Assembly: GCA_031282325.1 (NCBI GenBank) | Contig: JAITDY010000051.1 | Location: 1 to 8,998, forward strand | Direction: 5' to 3' | Source of the DNA: Lactobacillaceae bacterium | GTDB lineage: Bacteria; Bacillota; Bacilli; Lactobacillales; Lactobacillaceae | Length of the DNA stretch: 8,998 nt | Shown here: positions 1-8,791 of the stretch, piece after piece | Layout of the letters: each line of letters begins with the position of its first letter | Position numbering within the stretch: the stretch's first letter is position 1 | Translations under genes and position numbers: made by a program | The notes under the pieces: model-generated | Told to the model about the DNA's origin: nothing | Seen by the model: only the letters and a program-made list of their open reading frames with translations | Database searches by the model: none

Positions 1-186
1 ATTTGATTCTAATGCAGAATAATTGCTTGCCTGTTTATCGTCAGTAATACGTACATTATTTTTAAAAAACCAATGTCCAAATTTATTTAGACTATTTGAA
101 ATAGTATCCGTCTGAGCAATACCTAAAAGAATTATCAAAATAAGTGTTGAAAAAATTTGTTTTTTATTTTTAATAAAAAAAGACAT
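1..186 (-). CDS. N-terminal part of a putative secreted or membrane-anchored protein (runs off the left edge)
   Basis: The frame opens with ATG at 186 and stays open for 62 codons to the window edge. The N-terminus looks like a Sec signal peptide: a short basic stretch (K6, K8, K9) is followed by a hydrophobic core at about residues 11-24 (IFSTLILIILLGIA) and then a polar region. A signal-peptidase site near A24-Q25 is possible. The visible mature part (TDTISNSLNKFGHWFFKNNV, then more polar residues) matches no family I recognise, so I assign no function. No good Shine-Dalgarno site precedes the ATG, which lies about 35 bases beyond the terminator of the upstream gene. It is therefore probably a separate transcription unit. 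The rest of the protein is needed to classify it. Confidence 0.6.
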   Translation of the reverse strand, partial: MSFFIKNKKQIFSTLILIILLGIAQTDTISNSLNKFGHWFFKNNVRITDDKQASNYSALESN

Positions 187-220
187 ATTTATTATTTTAA
201 ATTAAAAATCATGTTCAAAT

Positions 221-253
221 AAAAAGCTTAGTAACAATTATTACTAAGCTCCT
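221..253 (-). terminator. Rho-independent terminator after the ABC exporter pseudogene
   Basis: Read on the minus strand, a perfect 10-bp inverted repeat (AGCTTAGTAA / TTACTAAGCT, at 241-250 and 225-234) encloses a 6-base loop. It is followed at once by a run of T (221-225) and then ATTTG. The hairpin begins four bases after the TAA stop at 255-257. This placement and the T tract on the minus strand fit an intrinsic terminator for the ABC exporter gene. Confidence 0.85.
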
Positions 254-254
254 T

Positions 255-1964
255 TTAAAGAAGTTGATTTTTTACATAATCAGCATATTTTTTATATTTT
301 TTCATTAATTCCTGATGTTTTCCAGAAGCTGTAATTTGTCCATTTTCAATAAAAAATATTTTATTAGAATCTTTAATCGTAGATAGTCTATGTGCAATAG
401 AAATTACGATTTTTCCTTTAGATAATTTATCAATCGATTTTTTAATAATTTGCTCTGATTCTGAATCTAAACTGGCAGTAGCTTCATCTAGAATTAAAAT
501 TGATCCATTACGTAAAAATTCTCGGGCAATATTAATTCTTTGTAGCTGTCCCCCAGATAAATTATGACCACCTTCATCTAACTCAAAATCCAATTGTCCT
601 TCTAATTTTTATACAAAATCTTTAGCATATGCTTCTTGTAAGGCTTCCCAAATTTCCTTATCTGTAATATTATCAAGACCCAAAACAAGATTATCTCTAA
701 TTGTGCCAGAAATAACCGAACTAGATTGGGAAACAAGACTAATATTTTTTCTCCAAGCAGCAATATCAATATTTTTTATATCTGTTTTACCAAAGAAAAT
801 TTTTTCACTATTTGGTTGATAAAAACGTTCCAATAAATTAATTATGGTCGTTTTTCCTCCACCACTGGGGCCAACAAAAGCAATAGATTCATTCGGTTTA
901 ACTTTAAAAGTTATTCCATTTAGAACAATATCGTCCTTATCTTTATAAGAAAACGATACATTTTCAAATGCAATTGTATCGATCTTATTTTGAAGCTTTT
1001 GTTTACCACTTTGTTCAGTTTTTTCCTCTAATAACTTAATAAGTTCTTCTGAACTTCCCTCAGCTGATTTCCAATCATTTAACATCGAACCTAGACTTGT
1101 TAGTGGAGAAATTATTTGAAAAATATAGATTAAAAATGCAACAAATGCTCCTGTTGTAATTTCTTTGCTAGATACTAAAACGCCACCGTAAACAAAGATA
1201 AATGCCAAAATTATCATTAAAATAACTAATACTAGTGGACTTATTATTGAATCAATTAAAGCAATTTTTTTGTTTTGTGCATTGAGCAAATTAAACTGAT
1301 TGTTTATATCATCATCTGCGTTTTTAAAAGCATTAGAAGATTTGATTAATTTATTTTCTAAAAATAATTGCGATAACTTTCCAGAAACCTTGGCTGTAAT
1401 TTTTTTAACCTCAACATAAAATCCTCTGGAACTACCAGAAATTACATTCAAAATAAGACCTAATAATGGTAAGGAGATAATTATTGCTAACGTTAATTTC
1501 CAACTTAATACAAACATTAAAATAACGCTACCAAGAACCGTAATGGTACCCGTAAATAAATTAGGAAACATATTAGCAAAAATTTGTTGCAAGGAATCAC
1601 TATCGTTTAAGATATGACTCGTTAATTCAGAAGAATTATATTTTTGTAATTTTTCAATGCTTAAATGAATGCTGTGAGAAAATACTTTTTTTCTTAATTC
1701 ATTTACAAAATTATTTCCAGTAACTGTTAATAAATAAAAGGCAAATACTCCAAATAATGCTTGTAATAAAAATAATATCGCTGTAAATAAAATTCCTTTA
1801 AATTCTGGTTTAGTATCGATAAAATTTTTTAATTGAACTGGAACAGCAATTGAAAAAAGTGATGATATTATTGAAAATAAAATTCCAATAACTAATCCAT
1901 ATTTTTGAAATCCAATTAATTTAATTAATTTAATTAGTGGGCTTTTTTTCGTTATATTTTCTTT
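255..1964 (-). pseudogene. ABC exporter with fused membrane and ATPase domains (LmrA/BmrA-like half-transporter), interrupted by an in-frame stop
   Basis: Read from 1964, the frame encodes about 569 residues, the usual size of an ABCB-type half-transporter that exports drugs, lipids or peptides as a dimer. Residues 1-320 form the membrane domain. The ATPase domain follows, with Walker A GPSGGGKTT (about 365-373), Q-loop SLVSQ (Q413), signature LSGGQ (469-473), Walker B ILILDEA (D493, E494) and the H-loop histidine in SIAHRL (H525). Two lesions are visible. A TAA at 609-611 replaces codon 452, between Q-loop and signature, and the reading frame continues unchanged on both sides. There is also no ATG, GTG or TTG start: the frame is preceded by TAG at 1965-1967, and the first in-frame candidate is TTG at 1592, too deep in the membrane domain. 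ATA at 1955, before TKKSPLIKLI, may be a decayed ATG. A truncated ATPase half could restart at TTG 593 behind GAAGGA, but this is doubtful. The intact motifs suggest recent inactivation. The substrate is unknown. Confidence 0.85.
1914..1936. repeat. 9-bp in-frame tandem repeat (AATTAATTT, about 2.6 copies)
   Basis: Two full copies and a partial copy of AATTAATTT lie in the 5' part of the ABC exporter pseudogene. On the minus strand they encode the repeated tripeptide L-I-K in LIKLIKLIG, just before the first membrane helix. The unit is a multiple of three, so copy-number changes would not shift the frame. It may simply reflect AT-rich composition. Confidence 0.5.
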
Positions 1965-2027
1965 CTAAGATTTTTTATAAATATTTTGATTTAAGAAAAT
2001 AATAGTCCTTTTTTTATCGCAAATCAT
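1965..2027 (-). other. In-frame leader of the ABC exporter pseudogene: ATG-initiated 20-codon frame ended by TAG
   Basis: In the same frame as the exporter, ATG at 2027 opens a 20-residue reading (MICDKKRTIIFLNQNIYKKS) that ends at TAG 1965-1967, immediately before the exporter frame. There is no Shine-Dalgarno site before this ATG. An AAAGGA ribosome-site-like sequence lies within it (AGGA at 2006-2009), but only ATT codons, no ATG, follow at normal spacing. The segment may be the lost 5' end of the exporter, with the start codon and one sense codon mutated, or simply a leader. The intergenic gap back to the restriction-modification gene (2028-2080) shows nothing else clear. Confidence 0.35.
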
Positions 2028-2080
2028 TTAAAATTGGCTCGTGTTTCTTAAAAAAACACTAATATTTATTTAATGCTATG

Positions 2081-5000
2081 TTATTCGATTTTTGCGTCTT
2101 TTAAATTCAAAAAATCATTTTGATCTTGAATTTCACTTAATTGTTCCATTAATTTAATTGTTTGTATTGACAGTTCAATTACTCTTAGTAAAATTTCAAA
2201 AACGTATCGACCTCCCTGCCAATTTTCACTAATATCAATTGTGTTCGGATCATCAACAACTTCTGAACTAATCGATTTAGCGGTACTTTTATTTTCCTTT
2301 AAAGCATAATGCTGCATAATATGTTCAATTGCTGGTTTTCCATCTAATTTATATGAAAAAACCTGATCTGGCAAATCATGAATAATAATATTATCGTTGA
2401 AAAACAAAGTTTTATGTGTAGGATCTTTTTTATCATATTTAATTTTTTCTAAATTGTAATATGAAGAATCATTTTTATTTTCAGGGTTTAAATAAGAAAT
2501 ATGCTTTTCAGAATATCGTGGCGAATCCAATTGATCATAATTTAAATGTAGATTAATTAATTGCCAACCAATTTTTATTAATCGTTCTTTAACTTTTTCA
2601 TTATTAATAATTGGATATTTATAATAATCCTGCACTAAATTATCAAAATTCTCTCTGTATTGCGGAGTGTGAGTAATTGCATAGATTAATGCTCCATTAT
2701 CTTCTAATTCTTTTTTCGTCAAACGGTTATTATCAGAAGACTCAAAAGAATCAAACAAGTTAAGATCTGCTGAAACTTGATCTTCACTCTTTGAAACATT
2801 GATGATTTTGTCTTGTTTCAAAGAGTTAAGATCTGTCAGTCCTTTTACTGCGAGTTGATCGATTTGATTATTCGAATTTACAAAAAGCAATTCTCCGTTA
2901 ACATAGTTTTTAAATATTGCTCTATACCTTTCAATAAACTGGTTGCTATTCTTATTTTCAGGATTAGGGGCATAGATCCACTTTTTAACAAAGGGACGAT
3001 AATTAATTTGTTTCAAGTTATGCACAACGTCCGTACTATCAAGTTTAATCGCCTTATTAGCACGAGTATATTTAAAATTAATTGATTCCTTTTTATCATC
3101 TACAAATTCACCATTAACAATATTTTGATTATAGTATTCAATTTGCTTTTTAATACTCTTAGCGAGTACTGCTTTATTGGGAAAATAATTGTATTTTTGA
3201 TCTGGATTTAAAATTTTAAAATCGGTATTTAATAACGAATGTTCTTTTAACCAAGTTAATTTTTCATCTTTAGAAATATCAGCAAATTCTTTATAATGAA
3301 TCATAGCTTGATTTTTATAATAAATATTCTTTACTAAGATAACAATTGCTACCCCTTGCTGAATATCAAAAACGTTGCCACCTTGAAGTCCATCTTTTGA
3401 ATAATTGCTTCCTTTTAAATCAATAATATAGATATCTTTAAAATGATTTAAGAGATATTTTCGGATGCCAATTGTCGTAGGTGCCATTAACCAATCATTT
3501 GGAAAAATATAGGCGATAATACTTTGTTCGGTGTCTTTTAAACGATCGATTGCATATGTCAACGCTCCAATATAAGTATTACTTAATGCTGTAGCATTGG
3601 TTAGATTAACCAAGGCTTGGACTTCCTTATCTTTATAATATTCTAAACTTTTACTTTGAATATCTTTATACGGTGCCATTGCTTGACCTAAATATGGAGG
3701 ATTTCCCATAATGACTTTAATTGGGGAATCATATTGTCTTTTTAATTTTTCAATATTTAAATCTAAATAACCAAAATTTAAAACGGTAAATTTATTCGGA
3801 TCTAAAGACATAAAAGTATTGCCCATTAATAAATTATCAAAAGAAGCTTGGTATTTTTCATTTGTTAAAGCCTTTAATTCTACTTGTAAATTTGAAGCTG
3901 CAATATAGTAGGCCACTAGTATTAATTCTTGTCCAAATAATTGATTTTCAAATTTATCCAAAATTTCTTCATCGCTGGCACCTAATTTTTCACGTAAATA
4001 AAGCATTGTATGCACCAAAAAAGTGCCCGTCCCAACAAATGGTTCTAAAATGCCCACTTCCTTTGATTTTAAATTAGTTTTAAACTCTGTTTGTAATATT
4101 TCATCGATCGAATTGACCATATAATCGATAATTGGACTAGGTGTCGGTTTGATGGTATTTTTTAAATCACGGTTAATATTATTTTCTTTATCAGCATTAA
4201 AATAAACTTCATAAATAGAATTTAAAATATCTTGTAATTTGCGCGGATTAGTCACGCCTGTAACCAGACGCGTAATAAAATTAGTCAAACGTGTAATTTC
4301 CGCATTTTCTGGGCGTTTAAATTCAATATCATCTAAAAATTTTTCAAAAGCTAATCGAACTGAATTATTCTTAAATTCATTTACTACACCAGTATCAAAA
4401 TAAGCTAAAAGCAATGGATTTAATGCAATATGTTGGGTAATAGTATCGATAAAATCTATTCCCGATTCGCTTATATTAATAATCGAATCCATTTCATTGT
4501 AAAATCGCTGGTAAATTTTATTTTTCTCTTCATCAAGATTACTTAAATGTTTTTTTAAATATTTACGGGTATTTTTTGCATAACGAGCAATGGCTTTTTT
4601 AAAATTATAAATATCACTAGTTTGCGCCTCTTCAATAATATTAGTTTGCAAAGAATCAGCTATTTCAGTTAGAAAATCAGTACTTATTTCATAATTAGTA
4701 TTATCAATTGGACCATCGATATAATCTGTGGGTACAGAAATCATTAATTCCAAATCATCTTGTAAACGTTCATCATTATCGCGTAAATTATAGATCACTT
4801 CACGCAAAGTTTCGTATCCAATTTCATCTAAAAGATTAGTTTTAGAATTTCCTAAATCTAACTCCAGTTGAGAATTTTTTCTAAGCAAGGCTGGAATAAT
4901 AATTTTAGCTTTTTTATTGGGGTTATTATTGTCTTTTCTAAGAGCGCGGCCCACTGCTTGAACAATATCAACTTGTGATTTTTTGGGTTGCAAAAATACT

Positions 5001-6975
5001 ACTGCATCTAAATTAGGTACATCAATTCCTTCCGTTAAAAATTTTACGTTATTTAAAAAATTAACTTGATTGTCTCCATTATCTTTGGCAAATTGACGTA
5101 ATTTTTTCGTTTTTAAAGAAACATTCATACCACCATTTGCAGCATCAGCATTTAAAATTGTAATTGGCGAATTATCTAAATGAACTTGTTTTGTATATTC
5201 TTTTTGAATAATTTTAAAAATATCGACCTGTTTAGCTGAGTGATTATTTGTATCAGAAAAAGCTAGTAATCGTTTTATTTTTAATTGTTCGTCATTTACC
5301 TTTCCTCTTTTGTTAGAAATTATATCTTGGCCTTTTGAATCAATTGATTTAGATAAATTGATAAATTTTCCGATATCGTTTTCTAATTGACTAATATTTT
5401 TTTCTATTTTAGCCTTATCTTTTTCTAAATTAGCAATTGTTTCCTCAGCGTTAACAATTTCATTTTGATTCGGTGATAAACGACGTTTTTCCTCTTGCTT
5501 GTTGATTGAAACATTCAACCTATTTATTTTTGCTTCATCATCAGGATTAATCATTTGGCGCAACAAATCAATTACACGTTGATCATCATCATAAATAACT
5601 GACAGGATTATTTGATAGTCTGTTAAATAGTCATCTCTAATAGCTTGACCCAAAGGATACTTATAAAATTCCTTGCCATACACCTCTTCATCATCCATGG
5701 CATATAAATCCATATTATGAGCTTCAGCTCGTGCTTTTGCACTTGCTTTAAAAACTTTTGGAGTTGCTGTTTGAAAAAGTCGCTTATCTGATTGAATAAA
5801 ATTGTCAGGTAATACTTGTTGAAAAATTTTATTTTCTTGATCTTTTTCATTTGTTCCGGTAGTTTTATGGGCTTCATCAGCGATAATTAAATTAAATTTA
5901 GGCAATCCTAGTAATTGAGCATCATGAATAATTTTGACAGATTGGTAGGTACTAAAAAATACTAAAATTTTTTTCTTATTTTTTATGTCTACATATTGTT
6001 CTACTAGTTTTTCTGCTGAGGTAGTTGCTGGAAATCCTAATAAAGCATTATTTTCATTTTTAGTAGTTTTAGAATCAGAATTAATCGCTAGCGAATAAAA
6101 ATTATCTTGTCCTAAAGGGGCATCATCCCAATAATTTTCTAAAGTTTGTTTTAACAATTGGAGAGTCGGCATTACATATAAAACTCGATATTCATTATCA
6201 TTGCTAAATTGAAAATATCTATTGGCCAACTGTTCTACAATTTTAATTGATGTAAATGTTTTACCGGTACCGGTAGCCATTATTAATTGACCACGGTCGG
6301 CTTGATCAAAACCATTTATTACTGAATCGATAGCTTTTTGTTGATATGGACGAATTTTCTTATGATTTGATTGCTTTTTATTTTTTTCAAAAAAATTTGA
6401 AAAATTAAAATTCTCTAAATTATCTAATCCAATATAGAGTAATTTTTCATCTTCGTTTATCTGAGTCAATAAATTTTGAGATGGACCTTTTGAAGAACTG
6501 GAAATAATAATCGCTGTATCAATTTTATTATTCTTATGGAACTGATCTAAAAAAGTAACGACATCTTCGTATGAAACTGCTTTTTCATAACGTTTAACTT
6601 GAATTGCATAAATATTTTCAAATTGGTCTTCAGCAATTAAATCAATTCCCAAATCATTATCATGCAAAAAATTTAATTTTTCTTTTAAATATACTGGAAT
6701 ATTATCTTTATCGTATATTTTTTGAAAATTATTTTTATAATATGGCTCGTTTTGGAAATAATATTTTACTAATTTTTCTAAATTATCGCCACGCGCTTTT
6801 TCAGATATTTTACTTTCAGCAGAATTTTGTCTGTAGGAATTGTCTAACCGTTGTAGTGCTTCATCTAAATAAACTTCTTTTGAATTATTATTAGAGAAGT
6901 CAAGACTAGCTCTCTCTCTCTCTCTCTCTCTCTCTCTAAGGAATTGTTGCTAACATTCTCATTATTTTCAATCAT
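2081..6975 (-). CDS. Type ISP single-chain restriction-modification enzyme (LlaGI/LlaBIII-like), phase-variable, OFF in this sequence
   Basis: The open frame from 6667 down to the TAA at 2081-2083 gives 1528 residues, but coding sequence continues upstream without a start codon to the (AG)14 tract. The only suitable start is ATG 6975, behind AAAGGA (12-base spacing); with 14 units it is out of frame and stops at TAG 6865-6867 after 36 codons. With 13 units the protein would be 1630 residues, near LlaGI size. In that numbering it has an Mrr-like nuclease (E66, D111 in GID, Q125-V-K127), helicase Walker A ATGTGKT (233-239), DEAH (366-369), TATPK (about 401-405), motif V LTEGIDVPNLD (about 646-656) and motif VI QAVGRALRKD (672-681). 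A charged heptad-like insert, probably a coiled coil, lies around 487-542. The methyltransferase has FVGTGTF (about 979-985) and NPPY (1091-1094), typical of N6-adenine enzymes; the C-terminal part should hold target recognition. Type ISP enzymes methylate one strand and translocate along DNA until convergent enzymes cut. The recognition sequence cannot be read from the sequence. Confidence 0.93.
6910..6937. repeat. Dinucleotide microsatellite (CT)14, phase-variation switch of the Type ISP gene
   Basis: Fourteen perfect CT units on the plus strand read as (AG)14 in the minus-strand gene, 13 codons after ATG 6975. The tract encodes alternating Glu and Arg. Slipped-strand change by one dinucleotide shifts the frame. 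The ATG frame is congruent to 0 modulo 3 and the enzyme frame to 1, so losing one unit (13) or gaining two (16) restores the full enzyme. The present 14 gives 36 codons, and 15 gives an immediate TAG after the tract. Two of three states are therefore OFF. Confidence 0.93.
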
Positions 6976-6987
6976 AATTATCTATTG

Positions 6988-6993
6988 TCCTTT
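6988..6993 (-). promoter_or_regulatory. Ribosome-binding site deciding the start at ATG 6975
   Basis: On the minus strand AAAGGA lies 12 bases before ATG 6975. This is somewhat far but is the best site in the region. The other frames cannot supply a start: the enzyme's own frame is closed by TAG at 6950-6952 with no start codon between there and 6667, and ATG codons in the third frame stop before or just at the repeat. This supports ATG 6975 as the true start of the phase-variable gene. Confidence 0.6.
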
Positions 6994-7001
6994 ATTTAAT
7001 A

Positions 7002-7033
7002 ATTATAATTTAACATTTTTATTTATATTTCAA
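7002..7033 (-). promoter_or_regulatory. Possible promoter for the Type ISP gene
   Basis: On the minus strand TTGAAA (7028-7033) and a consensus TATAAT (7002-7007) are separated by 20 bases, longer than the usual 17. The -35 overlaps the end of the upstream ATPase gene. The sequence is so AT-rich that chance is plausible. Read-through from the ABC cassette is an alternative, because only 47 bases separate the two genes and no terminator lies between them. Confidence 0.25.
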
Positions 7034-7604
7034 CAATTTTAGTGTTCTTAGGCCATAATTTTGGATTATCATGACTTGTAAACAAAACTGGTTTATTAGT
7101 AGAAAGTTCGCTCATTGTTTTCGATAATAACAATTGACGCTTCTGATCTAATCCTGAAAATGGCTCATCAAGTATATATAAATCAGTTTCTCGTGCCAAA
7201 GCACTGACAATCATTACCATTTTACGTTGACCTAATGATAAATTAGCAATTTTTTGATCATTAATTTCCATTGGATATTCTATTTGCTCTTGCAATTTGT
7301 TAATTCTTTTTTTAAAAGCAATTTCATCATTTTCTAAATCTAATAAATAATCAAAATATATTTGTGGCGTAATTCCACCAAAAAATATTTCAGTCCCATC
7401 TGGTACATAACTCATTTTATTTGGTGATAAAACTTTTCCACTATTAATCTTCAATAAGCGTAGAATAATTTTTAATAAGGTCGTTTTCCCTTTTCCGTTT
7501 GATCCAATTATCGCAGTGGTTCCTTTGTCTGCAACATTCAACGTAAAATTATTAAAAATTTTTTTATCGTTTATTTTATAAGAAATATCTTCTAAAATCT
7601 TCAT
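7023..7604 (-). CDS. ABC transporter ATP-binding subunit, short form
   Basis: This 193-residue ATPase powers the neighbouring membrane protein by ATP hydrolysis on the cytoplasmic side. Walker A is GSNGKGKTT (34-42), the signature is the variant LSLGQ (122-126), Walker B is LYILDEPFSGLD with D146 and catalytic E147, and the H-loop histidine is H178 in TSHD. The protein is shorter than typical ABC ATPases (about 220-300 residues) and ends soon after the H-loop. At the position of the Q-loop glutamine it reads SYVPDG, an aspartate (D69). The start ATG at 7604 is well supported: AAGAGGT lies about seven bases upstream, and its first base is shared with the TAA stop of the membrane gene (TAATG), which indicates translational coupling. 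The fold resembles ATPases of ABC-2-type export or self-protection systems, but the substrate is not readable. Confidence 0.92.
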   Translation of the reverse strand: MKILEDISYKINDKKIFNNFTLNVADKGTTAIIGSNGKGKTTLLKIILRLLKINSGKVLSPNKMSYVPDGTEIFFGGITPQIYFDYLLDLENDEIAFKKRINKLQEQIEYPMEINDQKIANLSLGQRKMVMIVSALARETDLYILDEPFSGLDQKRQLLLSKTMSELSTNKPVLFTSHDNPKLWPKNTKIVEI

Positions 7605-8791
7605 TACTTTACCTCTTTATAATCTAACCATGCAATAACTAAATCTAAAATAACATATCCAATAATAATAAAAATTACTTCTACTACGCCTAATTTATAG
7701 ATAAAAATAAAACTAATAAATAAACTAAAATTAGCAAATAATCGAATCATTTGACGCAACCAATTTTTAACAAAAGAATTTAATTGAGCAACCGTTTTAA
7801 ATCCTCGAAATTCAATTCTAAGTCCTGCTGAATATCGCCCAATGCTTTCTGCAATCAATACAATTATCCATGCCAAAATCATAGAAAAAAACATTAATTT
7901 TTTAGGTTTTATAATTATCAAAAATACAGGTAAAAGTAATATTGAATAAAATAAGTTTTGCATAATAATCAGTTTCATAAATTGATTCTTAACATCTTTA
8001 AATACAGGGCCTAATGTTTTTAAAAAATTAACATCATGTTCAGTTGCTAAATAATAATACCCAAATGAATTTTTAGTTGTAAATTTAGCTAAATATACTC
8101 CAGAAATTAATGCAGATCCAATAGTAGAAAAATTAATATTAGAATCCGATAATAATCCAGAAAAAACACTTAGTCCCAAAATCTTCGTTGCTATGTCTGT
8201 AAGCAAAACTAAGATAGCTTCTTTTGGAAAATTTGCCATCAATACTTTAGTCTTGTTTGTTCGTCCTCTTATAAAATTGATAGATATATTTGAGAACCAT
8301 TCTATAGAAAACAATATTATAGGGAGGATAATTATTAAAGAAATTAAGGTAAGAACAACTAAAAGAATATCTCGAATTATAATTCCCCAAGTTATTAAAA
8401 ATATACCATTTGGCATCCACCAATTTATCAATACAGCAAAAAAATAATCTTTATCTTGTGCCCCGAAAAACATTTTCATAGTTTGACGAATATTTGTCTG
8501 CACATCAATAAAAATATTTTTTAACCCTTGAAAAATAATCAATAAAAACCATATAAAAAAATCAATTAAATATATAGTATTAATTCCTAAAATTTCATGT
8601 TTGGCAATCAACTCTGAGGAAAAAAACCTAATATTTTTTTGAAAAAATAGCATTAAAGCAACAATAATAAATGTTTCGATTATCAATAAAAATAACGATT
8701 TAATAGTTTGCTTATTTTTCCAAACAGAGTCAGTTTGAAAACCATCAATGGCTTGTGTGTAAATGTTTGAATAAGTTAATATTTTTTTCAT
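7604..8791 (-). CDS. Polytopic membrane protein, probable permease of the ABC cassette
   Basis: Starting at ATG 8791 (MKKILTYSNIYTQAIDGFQT) the protein has 395 residues and about eight or nine hydrophobic segments, near 32-50, 70-90, 117-138, 141-165, 192-213, 277-294, 298-316, 350-366 and 369-388. Charged loops lie between them, for example 171-190 and 236-275. I recognise no family by motif. The permease role is inferred from the one-base overlap with the ATPase gene. The frame is open a further 15 codons to a TTG at 8836, but that extension would translate the hairpin at 8798-8819 (LKWWTHHLL) and has no ribosome site. I therefore prefer ATG 8791, although it too lacks a Shine-Dalgarno sequence: the hairpin occupies that position. 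The start may be controlled by this structure or by coupling to an upstream short frame. Confidence 0.8.
   Translation of the reverse strand: MKKILTYSNIYTQAIDGFQTDSVWKNKQTIKSLFLLIIETFIIVALMLFFQKNIRFFSSELIAKHEILGINTIYLIDFFIWFLLIIFQGLKNIFIDVQTNIRQTMKMFFGAQDKDYFFAVLINWWMPNGIFLITWGIIIRDILLVVLTLISLIIILPIILFSIEWFSNISINFIRGRTNKTKVLMANFPKEAILVLLTDIATKILGLSVFSGLLSDSNINFSTIGSALISGVYLAKFTTKNSFGYYYLATEHDVNFLKTLGPVFKDVKNQFMKLIIMQNLFYSILLLPVFLIIIKPKKLMFFSMILAWIIVLIAESIGRYSAGLRIEFRGFKTVAQLNSFVKNWLRQMIRLFANFSLFISFIFIYKLGVVEVIFIIIGYVILDLVIAWLDYKEVK

Noticed and set aside
2041..2059. Inverted repeat GTGTTT / AAACAC after the stop of the restriction-modification gene
   Set aside because: Only six pairs, mostly A-T, with a 7-base loop and no T run on the minus strand. 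It is too weak to call a terminator.
2813..3085. Plus-strand open frame of 90 codons, and similar ones at 3862-4077, 6604-6894 and 8193-8447
   Set aside because: All lie opposite clearly conserved minus-strand genes, have no ribosome site and resemble no protein. They are antisense shadows of coding sequence.
5623..5877. Minus-strand open frame of 84 codons inside the helicase part of the Type ISP gene
   Set aside because: It is an alternative frame of the same strand across a well-conserved helicase segment, with no start signal; a chance frame.
6665..6667. TTG 6667 as the true start of the Type ISP enzyme
   Set aside because: It has no ribosome site, and the coding frame plainly continues upstream into residues that complete the nuclease domain (RGDNLEKLV with its acidic residue). 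Starting here would remove that part.
6901..6940. CRISPR or satellite array at the CT repeat
   Set aside because: The tract is a pure dinucleotide microsatellite of 28 bases without spacers; its position in the coding frame explains it as a slippage switch.
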